Numbered from the stretch's first letter, positions 1 to 6,465 are shown. The stretch is 7,177 bases of DNA from Gallionellaceae bacterium (GCA_030690855.1 JAUYFR010000280.1:1-7177), one strand, 5' to 3'. Notes: a model not told the origin generated them from the sequence alone. Translations and numbers: made by a program.

Positions 1-207
1 TTCCAGTTTTTTCGTTTTTTTGCAATTGAACATCTTGGCTGCCATCTTGTTGGCAAAACGGATGATGCCCTTGTTATCTACAACGAGTAGGCCGTCGACG
101 TTGTTATCCACCATCTCGTTGTAGAGCATCTGGTTGGCCAGCAGCTCATTAGTCTTGTGCTTGAGAGAGTCAAGCAATGAAAGTATTTCGTCGTTTCGCT
201 TTCCCAT
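1..207 (-). CDS. PAS-domain sensory protein, N-terminal fragment (cut by window edge)
   Basis: Seen: an open frame starts at ATG 205-207 and runs off the left edge after 69 codons. Residues 1-30 are charged and helical (short linker or coiled coil). From about residue 28 the sequence matches the start of a PAS fold: EMVDNNVDGLLVVDNKG, then IIRFANKMAAKMF, the usual 'G-I-x-x-x-N-x-A-A' pattern. The start is supported by AGGA at 214-217, 6 nt upstream, which overlaps the stop codon of the preceding phosphatase gene; the two genes are only 8 nt apart and probably co-transcribed. Known: such PAS segments usually precede a histidine kinase, diguanylate cyclase or other output domain. Inference: it is a sensor feeding the receiver/phosphatase protein upstream or sharing its regulon. 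The output domain lies outside the window, so the type of enzyme cannot be stated. No membrane segment occurs in the visible part, suggesting a cytoplasmic protein. Confidence 0.8.
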   Translation of the reverse strand, partial: MGKRNDEILSLLDSLKHKTNELLANQMLYNEMVDNNVDGLLVVDNKGIIRFANKMAAKMFNCKKTKKLE

Positions 208-215
208 GTCTATTC

Positions 216-1331
216 CTAATTGATGTTGATCACCGCAAGCGAAATATCATCATGCGGCTCCAATCCTTCGAGAAATGAGAGAGTGTTTAATTTGATCTTG
301 TTGAATACATTTCGCTCCTTGAGTTGACGGGCAATCACCTGAACCAGCCTGTCTTCTCCGAATTCCTCGCCGAGTGAATTTCTGGCTTCAATCAAACCGT
401 CGCTACAAATAACGATGGACTGAATGCCGGACAATTCGAATTTCTGTGTCTGCGATTGGAAATCGCTCGGCTCAGCAATACCGAGTGGCAAATGAAACGA
501 CTCGCATTGACTGACGATCTTACATTGGCTATCCACCAATAGCGCGGGGGGTAATCCGCCATTCCATATTTCCAGCTTGGAGTTGTCGGCATCCAGACGT
601 AGAACCATGGCCGAGCAAAATTTTCCGGTAGGCATGAAGTCGTATAACTTGCGATTTATTTCAGCGACGATCCGCTCAATCCCGAAACCGTTGCGCGTCA
701 TTGCAAAGAAGATATCCGAAACAGGTAATGCACCTATCGCAGCAGCCAGCCCGTGCCCGGTGAAGTCACCCATAAATATATGCAAATGATTTTCATGCGT
801 TCGTTCAAAAATAAATAGATCGCCGCAAAAATTTCCCGCAGACAGGCCCCAGTAGTCCATAAAGTCGACCACTTGTGGCTGTCTCTTGGTGATGGAATCG
901 AACATGTGCTTGGCAATCCGTATTTCTTGCTCTGCACTGCGATGACTGGCATCTAAGCGCTGATATAGCTCATTGATTCGCAGGAGTAGCTTTATCTTGG
1001 CCTTGACCACGTGAGGTTTGAGAGGAAGCTCGATGAAATCATCCGCCCCGCATTCTGAAAAACGCGCCCATGCAGCCAATTCCTGCGTAGGCATCAGCAA
1101 AACGACCGGTTTGAGTCTGTTCTTGTCATCGTGCTTGATGAGCCGACAACAGTCGTACCCGCTAATGCCCGGCAGATTGGCATCCATGATCACCATATCC
1201 GGATTTTCCCGCATGGCTTCCACTAGCTCATTACCATCGTCCACTGAGTTGAATTCGTGACCTTGCGAAAGCAATAGGTCACCTATCGTTTCAAGGCTGG
1301 CAGCATCAGTCAACGCAAGAAGAATTTTCAT
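216..1331 (-). CDS. Response-regulator receiver fused to PP2C-type (SpoIIE/RsbU) serine phosphatase
   Basis: A 371-residue two-domain protein. Residues 1-120 form a CheY-like receiver, with phospho-acceptor D50 in MVIMDANLPG. A helical linker spans about 120-150, and a SpoIIE/RsbU-type PP2C phosphatase covers about 155-370. Expected metal-binding acidic residues are present: D171 (CGDLFIF), D189 (MGDFTGHGL), D311 (CSDGLIEARN) and D361/D362 (HDDISL). The GDFTGHGLAAAIGALPVSDIFFAM stretch resembles the HsbR-type phosphatases of Pseudomonas, but the C-terminal HATPase kinase domain of HsbR is absent. Family role: removal of phosphate from a STAS anti-anti-sigma protein; the STAS gene immediately upstream is the obvious substrate. 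The receiver is degenerate: L7-T8 stand where the acidic Mg pair should be, M80 where Thr/Ser should be, and L102 where Lys should be. The start ATG has only a weak ribosome site (TTAAGAT), and 85 nt separate it from the STAS stop. The stop TAG overlaps the ribosome site of the next gene. Confidence 0.93.
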   Translation of the reverse strand: MKILLALTDAASLETIGDLLLSQGHEFNSVDDGNELVEAMRENPDMVIMDANLPGISGYDCCRLIKHDDKNRLKPVVLLMPTQELAAWARFSECGADDFIELPLKPHVVKAKIKLLLRINELYQRLDASHRSAEQEIRIAKHMFDSITKRQPQVVDFMDYWGLSAGNFCGDLFIFERTHENHLHIFMGDFTGHGLAAAIGALPVSDIFFAMTRNGFGIERIVAEINRKLYDFMPTGKFCSAMVLRLDADNSKLEIWNGGLPPALLVDSQCKIVSQCESFHLPLGIAEPSDFQSQTQKFELSGIQSIVICSDGLIEARNSLGEEFGEDRLVQVIARQLKERNVFNKIKLNTLSFLEGLEPHDDISLAVININ

Positions 1332-1416
1332 ATCTTAATTACGATCAGTAGATTTGTCGGCAAAATGGGAACACCCCTGACGGCCCAAAAACAATTTATC
1401 AATTGATGGTAAACAT

Positions 1417-1728
1417 CTAGTAAAAGCTTGCGATATCTAAAGTCCGTTCGGTAATTGGACTCGGTCTAGACAAGATTAACGATTTGTTTGCAGCCTGTAC
1501 GTGGTCGCGCAGCACCAACAGCATCCCCAAGGCAGAACTATCCAAATATTTAACTTCTGCGAGATTGATCACGATGTTGCTGATCTTCGAATTGTATAGA
1601 TGGCCCTTGTAATCGGATTTAAATTCGCGATGGGATTCGAAATCAAAATGTCCGTTCAAATATATCGTGGCAGTGTTGCTTAATTCAGTGACGTTGATGC
1701 GCAATGCTCTACTAGCGATGATATCCAT
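1417..1728 (-). CDS. STAS-domain anti-sigma factor antagonist (SpoIIAA/RsbV/HsbA-like), C-terminus shortened
   Basis: A 103-residue single-domain STAS protein. The domain has a beta-rich N-terminal half (TIYLNGHFDFESHREF) and a central strand NIVINLAEV, followed by YLDSSALGMLLVLRD, the diagnostic phosphorylation loop. The likely phospho-serine is S64, in D63-S64-S65. Family role: in partner switching the unphosphorylated form binds and inhibits an anti-sigma kinase, the kinase inactivates it by phosphorylating this serine, and a PP2C phosphatase reactivates it. The phosphatase is encoded just downstream. GGGAG at 1734-1738, 5 nt from the ATG, fixes the start. Odd point: the frame stops at TAG (1417-1419) after TLDIASFY. 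Reading on gives M-F-T-I-N then TGA at 1399-1401, which fits the usual end of this family ('IANF-x-K-L-F-x-I'). The stop therefore looks like a late nonsense change that removes only the last helical turn. Function may survive. Confidence 0.9.
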   Translation of the reverse strand: MDIIASRALRINVTELSNTATIYLNGHFDFESHREFKSDYKGHLYNSKISNIVINLAEVKYLDSSALGMLLVLRDHVQAANKSLILSRPSPITERTLDIASFY

Positions 1729-1840
1729 GGCGTCTCCCTATCTGTGATGTGATCGGTTATTACTGACCTCGACAATAATTACTCGTCATAAATAAAGAGA
1801 AATTCTTGAGGCCTGAAATACCACCCCCATGATGATGGAT

Positions 1841-1862
1841 TTATATGAAGGCTATATGAAAG
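1841..1862 (-). repeat. 11-bp-period direct repeat resembling a Pho box
   Basis: On the minus strand two units follow each other at 11-bp spacing: CTTTCAT-ATAG and CCTTCAT-ATAA. The shared core is TTCATATA, repeated exactly. The E. coli PhoB consensus is a pair of 11-bp direct repeats, CTGTCAT plus a 4-nt AT-rich spacer; the units match it at 6/7 and 5/7. It lies about 110 bp upstream of the STAS start codon. In this AT-rich spacer such similarity can arise by chance, so binding by PhoB or another OmpR-family regulator is only a suggestion. Confidence 0.3.
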
Positions 1863-1983
1863 TTATTGTATAAATATGTGAATGCAAGATTACCAAGAGA
1901 CCTGCTTTTGTCGATGAGCTGGAGAAAGGGCGGCAGAAAAGTGAAAACTTGAAAATATGCCCATACTGAAATTCTGGAAGAAG

Positions 1984-2001
1984 GACTTCGGAGTCGAAGT
2001 C
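1984..2001. repeat. Perfect 7-bp inverted repeat with 4-nt loop
   Basis: GACTTCG (1984-1990) and CGAAGTC (1995-2001) are exact reverse complements around the loop GAGT. No T run follows on either strand, so it does not look like an intrinsic terminator. It may be a remnant, a protein site or chance. Confidence 0.4.
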
Positions 2002-2160
2002 TGAACGAATTGCTTGTTAACTGACCGCGACGAATTCACGCTGTAAGCAAAGCCGACGTTGCCTCTTTGTCATATTGATAGCTTCAAGGAAAACGTTAGG
2101 CTTCATTTCATTCTGTAAAACCAAAAAATACACATAACTATTTGATTTTATTGTGAAATA

Positions 2161-3432
2161 TTAAACAGCCTTAATCTCAATCCGCTTGGCTGGTTTATCA
2201 CTGGATGCACGTTTTGCGTATTTACTCGTCACATAATCATTCACGATCTGGGTAAATTCATCCGCGATGTTGTCGCCGCGCAGGGTGACGGTTTTTTCAC
2301 CGTCCACATACACCGGAGCGGAAGGACTTTCGCCTGTGCCGGGTAGGCTGATGCCAATGTTGGCGAGCTTGCTTTCACCGGGGCCATTCACAATACAGCC
2401 CATCACCGCGACTCTCATTTCTTCGACACCCACAAACTGCTCTCGCCATGTTGGCATTTGCGCCCGCAAGTAAGTTTGAATGTTTTGCGCTAGCTCTTGA
2501 AAAACGGTACTGGTGGTTCGACCGCAACCCGGACAAGCGGTAACCATCGGCGCGAAAGCACGTAAGCCCATGGTTTGCAAAATTTCTTGTGCCACGACAA
2601 CTTCTTGCGTACGGTCGCCACCCGGTTCAGGCGTGAGTGACACACGAATGGTGTCGCCAATACCCTGCTGCAAAAGCACAGACAAGGCAGCCGTTGAAGC
2701 GACAATACCTTTAGAGCCCATGCCTGCTTCGGTCAACCCCAGATGCAGCGGGTAATCGCTACGCGTAGTCAGTTCGCGGTACACCGCGATGAGGTCTTGT
2801 ACTTCGCTCACTTTGCACGACAGCACAATTTGGTCATGGGACAAACCCAACTCTTCCGCACGTTTCGCTGCCTCCAATGCAGACACAATCAGTGCTTCGC
2901 GTGTCACTTCGGCAACGTCTTTAGGCTGGGGCAGTTTGGCGTTGGCGTCCATCATACGCACGACGAGGTCTTGGTCGAGACTACCCCAATTAACGCCAAT
3001 GCGTACCGGCTTGCCGTATTGTTTGGCGACGCCAATCATCATGGCGAATTGATCTTCGCCCTTGCGGTTTTTGCCCACATTACCTGGATTAATCCGATAT
3101 TTTGCTAGCGCTTGCGCGCATTCGGGGAACTCGGTGAGCAGGCGATGGCCGTTGTAGTGAAAGTCGCCAATCAGCGGTACGTCACAACCCATGTCGTCGA
3201 GCATCTTACGGATGCGCGGCACTTGTGCTGCAGCTTCTGTGGTGTTGACGGTGATGCGCACCAACTCAGAGCCGGCCTTTGCCAATTCAAAAACTTGACG
3301 CGCGGTACCTTCCGCATCCTCAGTATCAGTATTGGTCATCGACTGCACCACGATAGGAGAGCTACCACCAATCGAAATGTTGCCAACTTGAACGACCTGC
3401 GTGTTACGACGCAAAATAGGCGAATGACTCAT
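2161..3432 (-). CDS. ispG: 4-hydroxy-3-methylbut-2-en-1-yl diphosphate synthase (flavodoxin/ferredoxin-dependent)
   Basis: A 423-residue cytoplasmic iron-sulfur enzyme of the MEP isoprenoid pathway. It reductively converts 2-C-methyl-D-erythritol 2,4-cyclodiphosphate to HMBPP. The N-terminal TIM-barrel part includes SSPIVVQSMTNTDTED (24-39), RINPGNVG (113-120), RIGVNWGSLD (144-153) and GLTEAGMGSKG (232-242). The C-terminal [4Fe-4S] domain has C300 and C303 (TACPGCGRT), C346 (MGCIVNGPGES) and E353, matching the cluster ligands of E. coli IspG. Length is normal for betaproteobacteria, including a short basic C-terminal tail. The start ATG is 3 nt after the rodZ stop. GGAG (3439-3442), inside the last rodZ codons, sits 6 nt upstream, so translation is probably coupled to rodZ. 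It is the last gene of the ndk-rlmN-pilF-rodZ-ispG series; hisS, often next in relatives, is missing here. Confidence 0.98.
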   Translation of the reverse strand: MSHSPILRRNTQVVQVGNISIGGSSPIVVQSMTNTDTEDAEGTARQVFELAKAGSELVRITVNTTEAAAQVPRIRKMLDDMGCDVPLIGDFHYNGHRLLTEFPECAQALAKYRINPGNVGKNRKGEDQFAMMIGVAKQYGKPVRIGVNWGSLDQDLVVRMMDANAKLPQPKDVAEVTREALIVSALEAAKRAEELGLSHDQIVLSCKVSEVQDLIAVYRELTTRSDYPLHLGLTEAGMGSKGIVASTAALSVLLQQGIGDTIRVSLTPEPGGDRTQEVVVAQEILQTMGLRAFAPMVTACPGCGRTTSTVFQELAQNIQTYLRAQMPTWREQFVGVEEMRVAVMGCIVNGPGESKLANIGISLPGTGESPSAPVYVDGEKTVTLRGDNIADEFTQIVNDYVTSKYAKRASSDKPAKRIEIKAV

Positions 3433-3435
3433 GCG

Positions 3436-4500
3436 TTACTCCAAAATCAAACGGGCAACAGATATTTCAGTAAAGTCTTTTAAATCAACCTGTTCGCCTT
3501 CGTAGTACAAGTGCACGTTTTTGGCGTTAGCAATGGTTACATTGTAGGGTGGGCGACCGGTAATGACTTGTTCAGTGCCTGCTGGGTTCGTTTGTTTGTG
3601 AATTGTTTTGCCGTATTTATCGGTAATAAACACCCATGAATCCACCGCAAACACGAGACGAATTTGCCCTACCCCTGTTGCGGCCTGTGCTGGTTTTTCG
3701 TCCTTTACCGGCGGTACAACAGGCTTAACCTGAGGCAGCGCAACTACCGGCGGCAAAGGTTTTGCGACAGGCACCGCTGATACAGCAAGCGGCAATTTAA
3801 TAACTGGCGTGACAACCACTGGTGGCAAGAGCTTAACAACAGGCACTGCTGAAGCAGCCAGCACGGGTAGTTTAATCGGAGGTACTACAACAACGGGCTG
3901 TGGAAGAATTTTTTCATTCACAGGCAAGGGTAAAGCAATCGGCGCAGCTGCCACCACTTGACTAACGGCTGCCACAGCAGAAACCGCTGGAACTACTGGA
4001 ACGATCTCTATTGGAACGAGGGCTATTGGGTCTTCTACAATTTTTTTCTCGACTGGCTTTTCTTCAAACAACCAAATACCTAGACCGAGTAAAACCGCTA
4101 TACCCAAAGAGGCGAACAACCAAAATAAATTAATTTTTCGTGTTGCTTGTGAGGCTGAAAGTGGAACATCGGCTAGCCCTTCTTTAGGGTCTTCTAATTG
4201 CTTATGCGCGGAAGGCAAAGTACTCAATAGCGCAACTTCATCTAAATGGAGTAGGCGTGCATAGCTACGCACAAAACCACGCACGAAGGCCAACTCTGGC
4301 AGTTGACTAAAATCATCCGCCTCTAACGCAATCACCTGTCGTGGGGCAAATTTAATACTCGCGGCCACATCAGCAATACTCAGACCCTGCTTAGTCCTCG
4401 CCTCGCTTAATTGCCTACCCACGCTCACGGGTGGCAAAGTTTCTGGCAACACTTCAGGCTTTTTTTCTACTGCATCATTTTCTGAGTTTGTATCCATCAT
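3436..4500 (-). CDS. rodZ: RodZ cell-shape protein (HTH, one membrane segment, DUF4115)
   Basis: A 354-residue bitopic inner-membrane protein. The cytoplasmic N-terminus carries a helix-turn-helix (HTH_25) domain at about 28-90: VGRQLSEARTKQGLSIADVA, then FVRGFVRSYARLLHLD. A basic stop (R121-K122) precedes one membrane helix at about 123-145 (INLFWLFASLGIAVLLGLG...WLF). A long Val/Pro/Ala-rich periplasmic linker spans about 150-270, and a DUF4115 beta domain about 277-350 (IRLVFAVDSWVFITDKYGK). Known role: RodZ links MreB filaments to the elongation machinery and maintains rod shape. The linker contains a degenerate tandem repeat (separate entry). The start overlaps the pilF stop by 4 nt (ATGA), with AAGG close upstream. 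A second ATG three nucleotides on (start at 4497) has better spacing from the ribosome site and is an equally possible start. Both imply translational coupling with pilF. Confidence 0.95.
   Translation of the reverse strand: MMDTNSENDAVEKKPEVLPETLPPVSVGRQLSEARTKQGLSIADVAASIKFAPRQVIALEADDFSQLPELAFVRGFVRSYARLLHLDEVALLSTLPSAHKQLEDPKEGLADVPLSASQATRKINLFWLFASLGIAVLLGLGIWLFEEKPVEKKIVEDPIALVPIEIVPVVPAVSAVAAVSQVVAAAPIALPLPVNEKILPQPVVVVPPIKLPVLAASAVPVVKLLPPVVVTPVIKLPLAVSAVPVAKPLPPVVALPQVKPVVPPVKDEKPAQAATGVGQIRLVFAVDSWVFITDKYGKTIHKQTNPAGTEQVITGRPPYNVTIANAKNVHLYYEGEQVDLKDFTEISVARLILE
3730..3876 (-). repeat. Degenerate tandem repeat in the rodZ periplasmic linker
   Basis: Two adjacent units of 25 and 24 codons encode residues 209-233 and 234-257 of RodZ. 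Both begin IKLP, share SAVPV, then K-x-L-PPVV, and end in a Thr/Ala-Pro or Leu-Pro pair. A partial third unit (VKPVVPPVK) follows. The DNA copies are also visibly similar but diverged. The repeat most likely arose by slippage or duplication and sets linker length. Confidence 0.7.
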
Positions 4501-5261
4501 TCACCTTTCAATAGCAACTGAGTTTCTCGAGCATCGGGATAACGTTTGCGTAATTGCAGTGCATAACTTTCTTCAGAGTTTCGATCGCCCACTTTGCGTT
4601 CGATACGCACTGCCAACCACAAATTTTCTGCACTTAATTCAGTCTGTTTTTGTAAAAAACGTAAGAAGTATGATTTTGCGCCTGCGTAATCCCGCGTGGC
4701 GAAACTCAAATCAGCCATGCCATACAAAGCATCGGGGAAACCAGGTTGGCGCACTAAAGCACGCTGCAAATATTCTTCTGCTTCTTTAAATTTATTGATT
4801 TTTTTGGCACAAATCCCTGCATTAACGTAAGCCTTTTCTGGCGTTGTATAAAGTGGATTTTTTACCGCAGCGAGAAACTCTGCAACGGCTTCGCTCTCAC
4901 GTCCACGTTGGCACAAAAACCAGCCATAGTTGTTGTGCGCGCTTGAGTCGGCACTATCTATTTGCAGGCTACGTCGAAAGTCTTCGTCCGCTTGCTGATC
5001 CTCACGCAAAGCCATACGAATCAAGCCGCGCACATTAAAAGCAGGTGCGTAACTCGATTCAGATTTCAGAGCCACATCTATTTCTTGTAGCGCGATGTCG
5101 AATTGCCCTCGCTCAAAATAAGAGGCAGCCAATTCAGTGTGTATCTTAGCAATCTGCTGTGAACGAGAAATCGATTGAGCTGGCGTTCCGGCGGAACCTC
5201 CACCTTGTGAAGCACAGCCTACTACTCCGACCGTAAGTAGAAAAATCATAAACAACTTCAT
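4497..5261 (-). CDS. pilF: Type IV pilus biogenesis/stability lipoprotein PilF (PilW), TPR protein
   Basis: A 254-residue outer-membrane lipoprotein. The signal peptide MKLFMIFLLTVGVV ends in the lipobox V-V-G-C16, so C16 is the predicted lipidated residue. A short Gly/Ser/Ala linker follows, then about five to six TPR units from residue 38 on: TELAASYFERGQFDIALQEI, the PilF-typical NNYGWFLCQRG (110-120), AYVNAGICAKKINKFKEAEE, and ALYGMADLSFATRDYAGAKS. Known role: the pilotin that delivers the PilQ secretin to the outer membrane and supports its assembly. Start choice: ATG at 5259-5261 is preceded by GAGG (5269-5272) at 7-nt spacing and begins the signal peptide exactly. An upstream TTG at 5291 in the same frame would add ten residues and bury the signal peptide. 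The stop overlaps the rodZ start. Pilus genes are absent nearby; its place between rlmN and rodZ is the normal proteobacterial order. Confidence 0.95.
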   Translation of the reverse strand: MKLFMIFLLTVGVVGCASQGGGSAGTPAQSISRSQQIAKIHTELAASYFERGQFDIALQEIDVALKSESSYAPAFNVRGLIRMALREDQQADEDFRRSLQIDSADSSAHNNYGWFLCQRGRESEAVAEFLAAVKNPLYTTPEKAYVNAGICAKKINKFKEAEEYLQRALVRQPGFPDALYGMADLSFATRDYAGAKSYFLRFLQKQTELSAENLWLAVRIERKVGDRNSEESYALQLRKRYPDARETQLLLKGE

Positions 5262-5317
5262 TGCGTCACCTCTACCAACGGGCTTAAACAAGCGCCCTTG
5301 GCTAAATTATTTTCCAT
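5258..5317 (-). CDS. Possible 19-codon leader ORF coupled to pilF
   Basis: In the 72-nt gap between rlmN and pilF, an ATG at 5315-5317 opens a frame encoding MENNLAKGACLSPLVEVTQ. Its TGA overlaps the pilF ATG (ATGA). It has its own purine-rich site, GAGGGA at 5325-5330, with 9-nt spacing from GAGG. The peptide matches no family I know. It could be a translated leader that couples ribosomes onto pilF, or chance: 20 codons without a stop is not rare, although the ribosome site together with an exact stop-start overlap is suggestive. Confidence 0.3.
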   Translation of the reverse strand: MENNLAKGACLSPLVEVTQ

Positions 5318-5333
5318 GCACGTTTCCCTCACC

Positions 5334-6455
5334 TCAATCCCCTCCCGCGTGCATGAGAGAAGACAAACGATCGCTTCGCAAATTTACTTTTATCTGATGG
5401 GTTCTTTTTGTTTTGTCTTGCACCTGTCCAGCCAACTGACCGCAGGCTGCAGCGATATCATCTCCACGCACTTTGCGAATCGTCGTCACAATATCCGCTT
5501 GCATCAACACATCACGAAAACGTTGCACTGCCTGCATGTCTGAACGCTTATAGGGCGCTTGTGGAAATGGGTTAAAAGGAATCAAGTTAAATTTGCAGGG
5601 TACGTCGCGCACCAATTCAATCAACTCCTGAGCCTGTTGCACGCTGTCATTTACCCCCGCCAGCATGACATATTCGAATGTCACAAAATCACGCGGCGCT
5701 TTTTCGAGATAGCGCTGACAGGCTGCCATTAATTCGCGCAAAGGATATTTTTTATTGACTGGCACAAGTACATCACGCAACTTATCGTTTGGCGCATGAA
5801 GTGAGACTGCTAATGCAACGGGGCAAACATCGCGCAAGCGATCCATTGCAGGAACAATCCCTGAGGTTGAAACCGTTACACGGCGGCGCGATAAACCGTA
5901 AGCGTTATCATCTAACATCAGGCGCAGTGCGCTCACGGTACTATCAAAATTTAATAGCGGCTCGCCCATACCCATCAAAACCACGTTGGTGATTGGCCAA
6001 TTGCCTTCTGCGTTTTTACCGAGTTGGTTATTAGCCCACCACACTTGACCAATAATTTCTGCGGTAGAAAGATTGCGATTAAAACCTTGTTTACCAGTGG
6101 AGCAAAACGAACAATCTAATGCGCATCCAGCCTGTGTTGAAACGCATAAGGTGCCACGAGATTCTTCAGGAATAAACACCGTTTCAACCGCATTGCCGGT
6201 GCCTACATCAAGGAGCCACTTGCAAGTGCCATCGGATGCGGTTTCTTCACGCATCACTTTAGGAACTTGCACGCAGGCGATTTGTTTTAATTTTTCGCGG
6301 AGTGATATTGCTAAATCGCTCATCGCATCGAAATCGGACTCCCCTGCTTTGTGTATCCAGCGCAACACTTGTTTAGCGCGGAAAGGTTTTTCACCTTGTT
6401 CCGCGAACCAAGCCGTTAATTGCTGGGCATCAAAGTCGAGGAGGTTTTGCTTCAT
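5334..6455 (-). CDS. rlmN: Dual-specificity 23S rRNA A2503 / tRNA A37 C2-methyltransferase RlmN
   Basis: A 373-residue radical SAM enzyme that methylates C2 of A2503 in 23S rRNA and A37 in some tRNAs. The N-terminal accessory domain (1-95) has QQLTAWFAEQGEKPFRAKQV. The radical SAM signature CxxxCxxC is C111-A-L-D-C115-S-F-C118. C104 (TLCVSTQ) just before it corresponds to C118 of the E. coli enzyme, and C338 (GDDIAAACGQL) to the methyl-carrying C355. Other landmarks are NVVLMGMGEPLLNFD (157-171) and KFNLIPFNPFP (288-298). All residues needed for the ping-pong Cys methylation mechanism are present. The ATG at 6453-6455 lies 10 nt after the ndk stop and lacks a clear Shine-Dalgarno site, so translation may depend on ndk. 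A TTG one codon upstream is a less likely start. ndk-rlmN-pilF is the usual order. Confidence 0.98.
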   Translation of the reverse strand: MKQNLLDFDAQQLTAWFAEQGEKPFRAKQVLRWIHKAGESDFDAMSDLAISLREKLKQIACVQVPKVMREETASDGTCKWLLDVGTGNAVETVFIPEESRGTLCVSTQAGCALDCSFCSTGKQGFNRNLSTAEIIGQVWWANNQLGKNAEGNWPITNVVLMGMGEPLLNFDSTVSALRLMLDDNAYGLSRRRVTVSTSGIVPAMDRLRDVCPVALAVSLHAPNDKLRDVLVPVNKKYPLRELMAACQRYLEKAPRDFVTFEYVMLAGVNDSVQQAQELIELVRDVPCKFNLIPFNPFPQAPYKRSDMQAVQRFRDVLMQADIVTTIRKVRGDDIAAACGQLAGQVQDKTKRTHQIKVNLRSDRLSSLMHAGGD

Positions 6456-6465
6456 CAACGATTGA

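Larger units (their letters stand above)
1729..2160. other. 432-bp AT-rich intergenic spacer between ispG and the STAS operon
   Basis: I find no convincing gene here. Frames are short; the longest I traced by hand is a 24-codon GTG-started frame at 1878-1952 on the plus strand, with no ribosome site. The region should contain the end of the ispG transcript and the promoter of the STAS operon. No strong intrinsic terminator is visible after ispG; the nearest candidate is a weak A/T-only hairpin with a T run (minus strand, about 2117-2150). A possible promoter on the minus strand is TTGGTA (1891-1896), 18 nt, TATACA (1867-1872), which is low confidence. The region also holds a perfect 7-bp stem hairpin at 1984-2001 and an 11-bp-period direct repeat at 1841-1862, both listed separately. 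No trace of hisS, the usual neighbour of ispG, was recognised. Confidence 0.7.

Noticed and set aside
1332..1416. Terminator in the 85-nt gap between the STAS and phosphatase genes
   Set aside because: Only a 3-4 bp G/C stem (GGGG-TGTT-CCC) followed by ATTTT is seen, too weak to call; the gap may simply reflect the shortened STAS frame.
1878..1952. 24-codon GTG-started frame in the ispG-STAS spacer
   Set aside because: No ribosome site, very short, and no resemblance to known small proteins.
2016..2101. Integron attC-like site (GTTAAC at 2016-2021 and GTTAGGC at 2095-2101)
   Set aside because: Only the right core box fits the attC consensus. The left box does not match, the arms inside are not complementary, and no gene cassette or integrase is present.
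2743..3108. 121-codon plus-strand frame antisense to ispG
   Set aside because: It is the reverse shadow of a certain gene, His/Phe-rich from the opposite strand, with no recognisable domain.
3112..3483. 123-codon plus-strand frame antisense to ispG and the end of rodZ
   Set aside because: It lies on the opposite strand of two certain genes and has no family resemblance.
5262..5291. Ten-residue N-terminal extension of PilF from a TTG codon
   Set aside because: It has no ribosome site and would place charged residues before a complete lipoprotein signal peptide that starts at the internal ATG.
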